This document shows positions 52,431-61,020 of a DNA stretch of 64,000 bases, one piece after another. The position numbers were made by a program, and so were the translations under genes. Source of the stretch: Desulfobaccales bacterium (lineage in GTDB: Bacteria > Desulfobacterota > Desulfobaccia > Desulfobaccales > 0-14-0-80-60-11); assembly GCA_041648175.1 (NCBI GenBank), contig JBAZPO010000002.1, positions 1 to 64,000 of the forward strand, given 5' to 3'. How positions within the stretch are numbered: the first letter of the stretch is position 1; each line of letters starts with the position of its first letter. A model generated the notes under the pieces. The model saw nothing but the letters and a program-made list of their open reading frames with translations, made no database searches and was not told the DNA's origin.

Positions 52431-52934
52431 TCATCCCTTGAACATATAGTCGTTGTCGCTGAGTAGCTCTATCTTCATGAGCATTTCACGAAACAATTCC
52501 AGTTGCTCAGGATTGTTGGTTATGGTGGGTAGGGGGGGCAACCCCAAGGACTCGCGTAACTCGGTGTTCACCCCGACAGCCTGAGTATAGCCCCGCTTGT
52601 AGATCTCGACGATTGCCGGCGGGATCAGGGTCTCATCGTTTCTGCACTGCCATTGCCGGATGGCGAGAATCATCTCGAACGGCATGACATCCATCGGGCA
52701 CATCTCCTCACATCTTGAACAGGAGACACAGGCCCATGGAGTGTCATCTGCGAGGAGCTCCTCCTCAAGTCCCAGGATCACCTTCCGGGCCAGATTTCTG
52801 ACCAGGAGCGGCGGATCCCCATGGGAGGCAGGACATCCGGATACGCAGGTGCTGCAGTTGAAACAGTAATGGAGATTACCTGTATTGTAGATATCTTTCC
52901 AGAGATCCTTGGTCGATCCTTCTTGTAAGTCCAT
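52431..52934 (-). CDS. hdrC: Heterodisulfide reductase subunit C-like protein
   Basis: 167 residues with two 4Fe-4S motifs, CFNCSTCVSGCP and CVSCSRCEEMCP, as in HdrC, the wire between HdrA and HdrB. ATG at 52934 is chosen because AAGAGGTGGTG lies directly upstream; an in-frame GTG at 52943 would add three residues. It starts 12 bases after the tandem HdrA stop and precedes hdrB, giving the canonical hdrA-C-B order. Confidence 0.93.
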   Translation of the reverse strand: MDLQEGSTKDLWKDIYNTGNLHYCFNCSTCVSGCPASHGDPPLLVRNLARKVILGLEEELLADDTPWACVSCSRCEEMCPMDVMPFEMILAIRQWQCRNDETLIPPAIVEIYKRGYTQAVGVNTELRESLGLPPLPTITNNPEQLELFREMLMKIELLSDNDYMFKG

Positions 52935-52946
52935 AATCACCACCTC

Positions 52947-55900
52947 TTATCCCACAGTTGACGAGAGAAGAACATCCATGAGCTTTGCATCAATGACAGC
53001 CATCAACTGTTTGTCACTCCAGCCTCTGACCTCAGCCGCATTGTTCTGGCACTCAACCGCACACATGCCGCAGGCCTGACAGGCGGCAGCATCGACCTTG
53101 ATGCACCTATCCACCTCATCATACGATCTCGCCCCATACGGACAGATGTTTACACATCTCTGGCAACGGATGCAGAGGGCGTCTTTCACCATGGAAGTGA
53201 CCGCGGCCGTATGCACCTCACGTCCGGACAGATAGGTATAGGCCTTCTGGGCCGCGGCTTCGGCCTGCAGGAGCACACTCTTTAACGGCATCGGCGAATG
53301 GGCCGTACCGGCAAGATAAAGTCCAACTTTCTGGAATTCAATCGGACGCCATTTGGAATCCGCTTCGGCTAAGAACCCGTCCTCGGTCAATGAAACACCG
53401 AAGGCCTCGGCAAGTCTCTGGTTGGACTCTTCCGGATCCACGCCGGTGGAAAGAACCAAGAGATCCGCAGGCAGCTCCATCTCTTCTTTCAGGACAGGAT
53501 CCATGAATTTGACGACCGGTTTGCCCTCGACCATCTCCACCTGAGGCTTATCATCCAGGCTGTAATTCATAAAAATAATCCCGGCTGACCTCGCCTTGGT
53601 ATAGTACTGCTCATAAAAGCCATACGTCATCATATCGCGGTAGAGAATGAAGACCCGGGCATCGGGATTTTTCTCCTTGATCGTCAAGGCATTGCCAATC
53701 GCGCCCATGCAGCAGATGCGGCTGCAGTACCGGCGCCCTTCCTTCTGCCGTGAACCCACACACTGGATCATCACGACATTCTCGACTTCACTGGCATCGA
53801 TATCACCGCTGGCCAGACCTTTCTTCAATTCAGCCTGGGTCAGCACCGTCTCTGAGGCCCCGTAACCGTATTCGGTGGTGGCTCCCTCATGCGCGCCCGT
53901 GGCCATGATCACCACACCGTGATGCAGATACGTGTTTTCGTCACTATCCTTACAATGCAGTTTTGACTCGAAGCAGCCCAGGGTGCCGACGGTTTTCTCA
54001 ACCTCACAATTCAGATGGACCGTTATGTTCTTGCTTTCGAACACCCTCAGCTTCATATCCGTAGCCATCGCAATAGGAGCCAGTCCATCAACCGTATGCT
54101 CCACCTGAGTACCGAGATACCCGCCCAGGTGCGCTTCCTTTTCAACCAGATGAACCGGCACACCCCGATCGGCAAGCGACAGGGCAGCCTGCATCCCACC
54201 GATACCACCACCGATCACCAGGGCGGTCTGGTTAATAGGCAAGGTGCTCACCTGCAGCTCAGGTTTAAATTTGAGCTTTTCGATATCCGATTTGACTTCC
54301 CTCGCTGCCCGTAAGGTCCAGTCCCCGGTTGACGGCTCGACCATGCCTCTCCTGGCAATTCCGAACAGATCAAAGATCTCCACCATGGAGGAGTTGAATC
54401 CTGCCTGCCTGGCACTATTTTTCAGCTTCCGCCTATACATGAAAGGCTGACAGGCCCCAATCAGCAACCGATTGCATTTTGTCTCGCCGAGGATGTCAAC
54501 GAGAGCTGTTTCTCCATCCGGCTTGCAGATGGAATCAATGACATGGATAGCACCCACTCCAGGGTAGCGTTTCAATTCAGCACTGAGAAGCTCATAATCG
54601 AGTCCTTCTGTCCCTGTCTTTTCACCGCATTTACAGAGGGCAACCGAGACTAAAGGCAGTTCCCGCCTATGGGCGGCCGGCTCGGCAATTTCCTCCTCCT
54701 GCATCGTGTCCACGCCCAAGGCGGTCAAAAATTTAGTTGCCTCGCCCGCCGCGGCAATACCGCTGGTCATTGCCTCACTGACATCCGTGAGCCCCATCAG
54801 GGAGCCGCAGAGAAAGAGGCCGGGTTTGCCGGCAACCCTGACCTTACTGGACTGCTCAGTATCAAGAAGACCGCGCGAATCCAGAGGTGCATTCATCAGA
54901 TCGGCCCATTTCTTATGGGTCTCAAAGGGTATCTGGCCCGTTGACAGCACAACCAGATCGTAATCCTTCACAAAGAACTCGTTGGTCTCGGGATCGAGAT
55001 AACGCATCTGCAGACTGCCGTCAGGCTTGAGCATAACCCCCTGCACCCGGCAGCGGATAAGCTTCACCCCGTGCTCGTCGACGGCCTTATCTCTGTACTG
55101 TTGGAAGCCTTTGCCAAAGGTCCGCATGTCCATATAAAAAATGGTGGTGTCAACCTCCGGCCCGCCTTTTTCCTTAGCCAGGACGGCCTCTTTCAGCGCG
55201 AACATGCAACATATAGAGGAACAGTAGTCTCTTTTCTGACGTCTGTTTCGAGATCCCATACACTGGATCCAGGCAATGTTTTTCGCAGGCCTGCCGTCGG
55301 AGGGCCGTCTGATCACGTCACCCTGATACGTACCGGAACCGCTCAACATCCGCTCAAAGGCAAGTGATGTGACGACATCCGGCGATACCGCGTATGACTT
55401 GGCATCCTCGAATTCCTGGGTATTATAGAGCTTCACACCGGAAGCCAGGATAATGGAGTGGACCTCCCTGGTCTCCACCTCGTCTTCGGCATCCAGATTA
55501 ATCGCGTTGGTCGTACATACCTTGAGGCACTCACCGCAACGGGTACAGGCCTGTTTGTCGATGAGCAGCAGCTTCGGCGTATTATGCGGGACCGCCTGGT
55601 AGATTGCCTTCCGCTTGGTCAGCCCCTGGTTGAACTCATCTGGGACCTCGACCGGACAGACGTCGAGGCATTCTCCCATCTCGTTGCAGATGGCCGGGTC
55701 GATGGAGCGGGCCATCTTCAGCAGGTCAACCTTGTAATTCCCCGCATCGCCTGAGACCGAGGTGATCTTCGTAAACGGCAGGATCTCGATGTTTTCATGA
55801 AACAGGCTTTTTCGCATACAGTACTGCGAAGCATACTCGCGGCCCACCAGGGGCAACATTCTGCACATGCCGCAATGATCCGTCGGGAATTGGTAATCAA

Positions 55901-56045
55901 GTTTGGCCAGGATACCACCCATCTGGGGGGAATCATCGGTCAGAATGACCTTATAGCCTGACTCAGCTAACTCTATGGCCGCCTTGATCCCAGAAATGCC
56001 GGCACCAGCCACCAGGACTGTGCCTGTAGGCTTCTTTTCAGCCAT
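52947..56045 (-). CDS. hdrA: Tandem HdrA fusion, FAD iron-sulfur oxidoreductase (1032 aa)
   Basis: Two HdrA-like halves in one chain. Half one (1-450): Rossmann VAGAGISGIKAA at 12-23, DHCGMCRMLPL, then Cys motifs GECLDVCP (124-131) and CTRCGECLKVC (167-177), and YCSSICCMFALK. Half two (460-1032): CKCGEKTG at 471, IGGGIGGMQAAL at 611, YCSRICCMGAIGN, and a C-terminal two-cluster ferredoxin CIRCQRCVNICP and CQACGMCAVEC (about 965-1010). HdrA is the FAD subunit that splits electron pairs in Hdr complexes; a tandem form would carry two FADs, like QmoA plus QmoB in one polypeptide. Spacing to neighbours is 10 and 12 bases. Confidence 0.9.
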   Translation of the reverse strand: MAEKKPTGTVLVAGAGISGIKAAIELAESGYKVILTDDSPQMGGILAKLDYQFPTDHCGMCRMLPLVGREYASQYCMRKSLFHENIEILPFTKITSVSGDAGNYKVDLLKMARSIDPAICNEMGECLDVCPVEVPDEFNQGLTKRKAIYQAVPHNTPKLLLIDKQACTRCGECLKVCTTNAINLDAEDEVETREVHSIILASGVKLYNTQEFEDAKSYAVSPDVVTSLAFERMLSGSGTYQGDVIRRPSDGRPAKNIAWIQCMGSRNRRQKRDYCSSICCMFALKEAVLAKEKGGPEVDTTIFYMDMRTFGKGFQQYRDKAVDEHGVKLIRCRVQGVMLKPDGSLQMRYLDPETNEFFVKDYDLVVLSTGQIPFETHKKWADLMNAPLDSRGLLDTEQSSKVRVAGKPGLFLCGSLMGLTDVSEAMTSGIAAAGEATKFLTALGVDTMQEEEIAEPAAHRRELPLVSVALCKCGEKTGTEGLDYELLSAELKRYPGVGAIHVIDSICKPDGETALVDILGETKCNRLLIGACQPFMYRRKLKNSARQAGFNSSMVEIFDLFGIARRGMVEPSTGDWTLRAAREVKSDIEKLKFKPELQVSTLPINQTALVIGGGIGGMQAALSLADRGVPVHLVEKEAHLGGYLGTQVEHTVDGLAPIAMATDMKLRVFESKNITVHLNCEVEKTVGTLGCFESKLHCKDSDENTYLHHGVVIMATGAHEGATTEYGYGASETVLTQAELKKGLASGDIDASEVENVVMIQCVGSRQKEGRRYCSRICCMGAIGNALTIKEKNPDARVFILYRDMMTYGFYEQYYTKARSAGIIFMNYSLDDKPQVEMVEGKPVVKFMDPVLKEEMELPADLLVLSTGVDPEESNQRLAEAFGVSLTEDGFLAEADSKWRPIEFQKVGLYLAGTAHSPMPLKSVLLQAEAAAQKAYTYLSGREVHTAAVTSMVKDALCIRCQRCVNICPYGARSYDEVDRCIKVDAAACQACGMCAVECQNNAAEVRGWSDKQLMAVIDAKLMDVLLSSTVG

Positions 56046-56055
56046 AATACCGCTC

Positions 56056-57186
56056 CTATTTGACTTGACCGGTCACTTCAACCAGCTCATCTGATTTGAA
56101 TCCAGCCATCGGCTGTTCTTCATCGACCGATCGTCCTGCCTGATAGTTGAATCGGGCCTGAGTCTTATCGGCACATGTCCTGAACAACGGCATCAGATCA
56201 ATACCATTCGGGCAGGCACTCGTACACTGACCGCAACCGACACAGAAAAGGCTCATATGGGTCAAGCGGGTCAGATGAAAAAACAAGGTGTCGTTAGGCA
56301 TCTTCAGCCTACCGTTTTGATCCGCCCACATCATGAACTGCTCGCCGGTGTGCCGGAAGGTATCCGTGATGAATACACATTCCTTACAATAGCAGACCGG
56401 GCATGCAACCCGACAATTGTAGCAGTTGACACAGGCAGCCAGTTTGTCTGCCAGCGCCTCAAAGCTGCTGGTGTCAGCCCGAAATTCAGCAAATTTTTTA
56501 TCCCTGGCCTCGGTACGCACCGCAACTAGCTTCTTCACCGCCTCGTCCCGGCCGGCAGGAGCTGCACCCGCCTTCAAGCCTGATTTTTCCAGTGCTTGCT
56601 CACCTTTTTCGGTTATGGCTTCGATGAAGACAGCGCCGTTTCCCGCGCCTATGGCACACAATCTCATATCGACATTGTCAGCCGTCGGAAATTCACAGAT
56701 CTTACAGGAGCCGATGATATCGAAATCCGACATGGAGGTCTTTCCGGCCTGGGCGTTCTCCAGGAAAGACTCGGATGTCCCTCCCTGCTCCTGGAATTTG
56801 GCAAAATCGGTATTTTCATAGCGGCCGAGACAGTCCATACCGATCAACAGGACATCATCGAGGTTCACTTGCTTTAATTTAGCGAGCTCAACCACAGCCC
56901 GAATCTCACAGGGGCGCAGGACCATCGCAACCTTGCGGCCGGATGGGCGCGAGGTAAGCGATGAAGCAATTTTTGCACCACTTACGGCAGCGATCGGGGC
57001 AAAAGGATCCACCTGAGCGGTATGGTCAGCAGAGGTAACGAGGGTAAGTCGGACCCCTTTCTTAGTCTGAGCCATCGGAACGAGGACAGCATCAACCGCA
57101 CTATTTTCAAGCATGCGTTTGGAGAATGCGGCCAGTTCCTTATTCAATTCGTCTTTCTTAAATGACAATTTTGCGAATTTAGCCAT
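56056..57186 (-). CDS. FrhB/FdhB-like iron-sulfur flavoprotein subunit
   Basis: 376 residues of the coenzyme-F420 hydrogenase/dehydrogenase beta-subunit type: RPCEIRAVVEL (91-101), IGMDCLGRYENTDF (115-128), a Cys-rich ACVNCYNCRVACPVCYCKEC (251-270) and a classical CVGCGQCTSACP (315-326). In archaea FrhB binds FAD and reduces F420; bacterial homologues next to Hdr genes are thought to link the complex to another electron donor such as formate dehydrogenase or NAD(P)H. The donor here is unknown. GGAG precedes the ATG; 20 bases after mvhD. Confidence 0.85.
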   Translation of the reverse strand: MAKFAKLSFKKDELNKELAAFSKRMLENSAVDAVLVPMAQTKKGVRLTLVTSADHTAQVDPFAPIAAVSGAKIASSLTSRPSGRKVAMVLRPCEIRAVVELAKLKQVNLDDVLLIGMDCLGRYENTDFAKFQEQGGTSESFLENAQAGKTSMSDFDIIGSCKICEFPTADNVDMRLCAIGAGNGAVFIEAITEKGEQALEKSGLKAGAAPAGRDEAVKKLVAVRTEARDKKFAEFRADTSSFEALADKLAACVNCYNCRVACPVCYCKECVFITDTFRHTGEQFMMWADQNGRLKMPNDTLFFHLTRLTHMSLFCVGCGQCTSACPNGIDLMPLFRTCADKTQARFNYQAGRSVDEEQPMAGFKSDELVEVTGQVK

Positions 57187-57206
57187 TTTCAGTCATCTCC
57201 GTGTCT

Positions 57207-57632
57207 TCAAACTGCCATACTGATATTCCGAAGGGGGCTTGGTCCAAGCTGTTTCAATTTCGCAGTCATTTCATCTGCGACTTCCTTCAGCATGGTTCCC
57301 TCACTAGCGGCGATCCACCGAAGCCAGAAACGCTCTTCACCAATCCCATACTGTTTCAGAACCTCGGTGTGGAGCGCCACTCGGCGCCGTGCCTTCAGGT
57401 TGCCATTGATGTAATGACAATCCCCAGGCCAACACCCACCGATCAAGACACCATCCGCGCCATTCAGGAATGCCTTAAGGACGAATTTTGGATCAACCAT
57501 GCCACTGCACATAACCCTGATGATCTTGAGGTTGGGCGGGTATGAAAGACGTGAAGTACCGGCAAGATCGGCGGCGGTGAATGTGCACCAGTTACAAAAA
57601 AACGCCACTATTTGGGGTTCAAACTCGCTCAT
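57207..57632 (-). CDS. mvhD: MvhD/FlpD-like 2Fe-2S electron-transfer subunit
   Basis: 141 residues: FFCNWCTFTAADLAGTSR, MCSGMVDPKFVLKAF and GGCWPGDCHYINGN are the three Cys segments of MvhD, which carries electrons from a hydrogenase or dehydrogenase to HdrA through a 2Fe-2S cluster. No hydrogenase is in the window, so another donor must be used. AAGGAG precedes the ATG; 13 bases after the large HdrA gene. Confidence 0.94.
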   Translation of the reverse strand: MSEFEPQIVAFFCNWCTFTAADLAGTSRLSYPPNLKIIRVMCSGMVDPKFVLKAFLNGADGVLIGGCWPGDCHYINGNLKARRRVALHTEVLKQYGIGEERFWLRWIAASEGTMLKEVADEMTAKLKQLGPSPLRNISMAV

Positions 57633-57645
57633 CGCACAAAACTCC

Positions 57646-60600
57646 TTAGTGAAATAAAAGCCCGTCTATTTCGGCAAAGATCTGCTTATCGGTAAAGTGC
57701 CTCACCTTGGCGGCGCCGCTTGGACAAGCGCCGGAGCAGCTTCCACATCCTTTACAAATAGCACTGTTGACCTCACTGATTCCGGCATACGTATTGAATT
57801 CAATGGCCGAATAGGCACAGAGCCCGATACAAAGTTGGCAACCGACGCATATGTCAGGATCGATACTGGATATCATGGGCGGGATCTCAACCTGACCCGC
57901 GGCGCTCAACGCCAGGCATTCCGCTGCAGCTCCCTGCGCCTGGGCAACTGTATCCGGGATATCCTTCGGTCCCTGACAAGCCCCGGCCAGGAAGACTCCG
58001 CTCGTGGGGGTGGATACAGGTGCCAGTTTTGGATGCTGCTCCTGGAAGAATCCGTCCGCACCGATACCTATCCCGAACTTCCGCATGACATCGGGGGCAT
58101 CCGGCCTGGCTTCCATAGCGGTACAGAGGATAACCATATCCACCTTGATCTCGATCAGGCGGTTGGAAAGCGTATCTTCTCCCTTAACGGTCAGGATACC
58201 GTTCTCATCCTCGGTGATGGAAGCGGCCTTACCGCGGATCATCTTGACTCCTTCGGCCTGGACCTTCTTGTAGAATTCCTCATATCCCTTGCCGAAGCAG
58301 CGCATGTCGATATAGAAGTTATAGATCTCAGTATCATGCCCGCATTTATCTTTGAGCAGATGCGCATACTTAAGGGCATACATGCAGCAGGTGCGGGAGC
58401 AGTATTCATGGTAGTTGTTGTCGCGGCTGCCTATGCAATGGAGAATCGCCACGCTCTTCGGCGCATCGGTGAACTTTAGCGGATCTTTCAGATCACGTTT
58501 CCTGAGTTTGCCGGCTGTCGGCCCGGTAGCATTGGAAAGACGCTCGAATTCGATATTGGTAAAGACGTTCCGGTACTTGCCGTAGCCGTACTGGGTCATC
58601 TTGACCGGATTCATCGGATCGAAACCGGTAGCAATGATGATGGAGCCGACGTCGATGGTTTCCTTCTTATCGATCATCTCATGGTCAATGGCGCCGGCCT
58701 TGCACTCAGTGACACAGAGCTTGCACTCGCAGCAGCCGCCGCAATCCACGCAGCGGGCCGCCTCTGCCCTGGCCTGCTCCTCAGTGAATCCCAGTTCGAT
58801 TTCATTGTAATTGTTGACGCGCTGGGCGACCGGCAGGACAGGCATCTTCGCCCGGGGCAGGCACACGGCATTTTTCGGAATCCCCTTCCAGTTACTCCCG
58901 GTCGGTTTGCCAGGTCTGTTTTCCGCCAGCTCCTCGTCCAGCAGGTATTTTTCTATCGAAATAGCCGCCTGCTGTCCCGCTGCCACTGCCTCAACGGCGA
59001 TGGACGGACCGGTAAACAGGTCGCCCCCTGCAAAGATACCCGGGAAGGTTGTCTGATATGTCACCGGATCGGCTGCAACCGTCCCCCACCGGGTTAATTC
59101 GACCCCGGTCGTGCCTTCCAGGAAACTGGTGTTGACCCGCTGACCGATGGCCGGAATAATCATGTCACATTCGACATCAAATTCCGAACCGGCAACCGGG
59201 ACCGGTCTCCTTCTGCCGGATACATCCGGCTCACCAAGCTCCATCTTGATGCAACGCAGCCCGGAAACCTTTCCGTCTTCGGTCAGGACCTCAACGGGAC
59301 TCACCAGCAGTTCGATTTTGATGCCTTCTTCCTCCGCGGCCTGGATCTCATGCTTTGTTGCCGGCATCTCCGACCTGCTCCGCCGGTAAAGCATCTTCAC
59401 CTCGGAGGCGCCCTGCCTGAGGGCCTCACGGGCCGCATCGATGGCCGTGTCGCCACCGCCGACCACCACGACCTTCTTGCCGGTCTTGACGGGTTGCTTG
59501 CAATTGAGCAGGCCGAGATAATCGACGCCGTGCAAGACGCCTTCGGCATCCTCGTTCACGATGTTCATCTTCATGCTATTCTGCGCACCGACTGACAGAT
59601 AGACGGCCTTAAATCCCTCCTCAAAGAGACCGGCAACCGGGCGGTCCTGGCCGATGGATACATTCAGTTGAATATCCACGCCCAGCTTCTTGATATAGTT
59701 GATCTCCTGTTCGAGGATTGCAGGGGGCAACCGGTAGTCCGGAATACCGGCACGGAGCATGCCTCCGGCAAAAGGCGCCCTTTCGAAGATGGTCGGATGA
59801 TACCCTTTTTTAGCCAGGAAATAGGCGGCGGAAAGCCCTGCCGGACCCGCACCGATGATGGCCACCTTCTCAGTTTCAGGCTTCTTCTCGATTGCCGGAA
59901 CCGGCAATGTGTCCCAATCAACCTGGTCTGCAGCGAACCGTTTCAACTGGCAGATCGCCAGCGGGGAATCAACCTCCTGCCTGCGACACTGGACCTCACA
60001 GGGAGCGGGACAGATACGGCCGAGCGAGCCGGGAAGCGGCATCGTTTCCATGATCAGGTTGAGTGATTCCTGATACTTGCCGGCCTTAATCAGGGCGACA
60101 AACCCCTGAATATTGATACCGGCCGGACAGGTCTGCACGCAGGGAGCCCGATCTTTTTTATCAATCGCATAGCGAACTGGCACAGCCTGGGGGAAGGAGA
60201 TATAGACGGCCTTGCGCATCTTCGACCCGACATCCCATTCGTTCGGGGCCTCGACCGGGCAGACCTTGGCACAGTCTCCGCAACCGGTACAGTTCGTCCC
60301 CACATAGCGAGAGCGCTGATTGACATTGATTTTAAAGTTGCCGACAAAACCGCTGACACTCTCTACCTCGGTATTGGTCATTAACTGGATGTTCTTGTTC
60401 TGGCCGACGGCCACCATTTTCGGCGTACCGATACAGGCCGCACAGTCCAAAGTCGGGAAGGTCTTGTCATACTGGAGCATGTGACCCCCAACTGTTGGCT
60501 GCCGTTCCACAAGATAGGCCTTATTGCCGGAACTGGCGATCATCAGAGCCGCCTGCATGCCGGCGATACCGCCACCGACCACCAAGGTGTTCGGATTGAC

Positions 60601-61020
60601 CGAGAATGTGCTCGGGAAGAGCGCACTCTGATTCGTGACCCGCATCAGACCGGCCCTGACGAGGACGATCGCCTTTGCCGTAGCCTCATCCTCGTTTTCC
60701 GTCACCCAGGATCCATGTTCACGGACACAGACCATATGGAAGGCCCGATAAGGATTCAACCCCGCCCTCTGGCAGGCGGCCCGAAAGGTTTTTTCATGCA
60801 TGCGAGGCGAACAGGAGGCCACAACCACATGAGTAAGGTTTTGATTCTTGATTTCCTTTTCGATGAGATCCTGTCCCGGATCCGAGCACATAAACAGATA
60901 ATCTTTGGAAACTACGACACCCGGGAAGGCGGCCGCATATTGCGCCACCTCCTCTACTCTGACACGATAGGCAATGTTGATGCCGCAGTGGCAGATGAAA
61001 AACCCGATTCGCTCAGACAT
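57646..61020 (-). CDS. hdrA: HdrA with inserted NADPH:acceptor (GltD/NfnB-like) module (1124 aa)
   Basis: HdrA split by an oxidoreductase module. Residues 1-290 are HdrA: VVGGGIAGMQAAL (148-160), LDCAACIGTPKM and CTGCGDCAKVCP (244-255). Residues 293-765 match GltD/NfnB: CVQTCPAGINIQ, AIIGAGPAGLSAAYFLA (FAD), VVVGGGDTAIDAA with YRRSRSEMPA (Arg pair for the NADPH 2'-phosphate) and AGGDLFTGP. Residues 766-1124 resume HdrA: YCSRTCCMYALK and a final two-cluster ferredoxin with CVGCQLCIGLC and CKGCGSCSGACP. The chain should carry two FADs and NAD(P)H, so one protein could both accept hydride and bifurcate. It overlaps the upstream gene by eight bases; AGGAGG supports the ATG. Confidence 0.9.
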   Translation of the reverse strand: MSERIGFFICHCGINIAYRVRVEEVAQYAAAFPGVVVSKDYLFMCSDPGQDLIEKEIKNQNLTHVVVASCSPRMHEKTFRAACQRAGLNPYRAFHMVCVREHGSWVTENEDEATAKAIVLVRAGLMRVTNQSALFPSTFSVNPNTLVVGGGIAGMQAALMIASSGNKAYLVERQPTVGGHMLQYDKTFPTLDCAACIGTPKMVAVGQNKNIQLMTNTEVESVSGFVGNFKINVNQRSRYVGTNCTGCGDCAKVCPVEAPNEWDVGSKMRKAVYISFPQAVPVRYAIDKKDRAPCVQTCPAGINIQGFVALIKAGKYQESLNLIMETMPLPGSLGRICPAPCEVQCRRQEVDSPLAICQLKRFAADQVDWDTLPVPAIEKKPETEKVAIIGAGPAGLSAAYFLAKKGYHPTIFERAPFAGGMLRAGIPDYRLPPAILEQEINYIKKLGVDIQLNVSIGQDRPVAGLFEEGFKAVYLSVGAQNSMKMNIVNEDAEGVLHGVDYLGLLNCKQPVKTGKKVVVVGGGDTAIDAAREALRQGASEVKMLYRRSRSEMPATKHEIQAAEEEGIKIELLVSPVEVLTEDGKVSGLRCIKMELGEPDVSGRRRPVPVAGSEFDVECDMIIPAIGQRVNTSFLEGTTGVELTRWGTVAADPVTYQTTFPGIFAGGDLFTGPSIAVEAVAAGQQAAISIEKYLLDEELAENRPGKPTGSNWKGIPKNAVCLPRAKMPVLPVAQRVNNYNEIELGFTEEQARAEAARCVDCGGCCECKLCVTECKAGAIDHEMIDKKETIDVGSIIIATGFDPMNPVKMTQYGYGKYRNVFTNIEFERLSNATGPTAGKLRKRDLKDPLKFTDAPKSVAILHCIGSRDNNYHEYCSRTCCMYALKYAHLLKDKCGHDTEIYNFYIDMRCFGKGYEEFYKKVQAEGVKMIRGKAASITEDENGILTVKGEDTLSNRLIEIKVDMVILCTAMEARPDAPDVMRKFGIGIGADGFFQEQHPKLAPVSTPTSGVFLAGACQGPKDIPDTVAQAQGAAAECLALSAAGQVEIPPMISSIDPDICVGCQLCIGLCAYSAIEFNTYAGISEVNSAICKGCGSCSGACPSGAAKVRHFTDKQIFAEIDGLLFH

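Noticed and set aside
55000..61000. Selenocysteine (TGA) codons in the Hdr proteins
   Set aside because: All HdrA, MvhD and CCG cysteine positions are encoded as TGC/TGT in open frames; no truncated frame needed an in-frame TGA.
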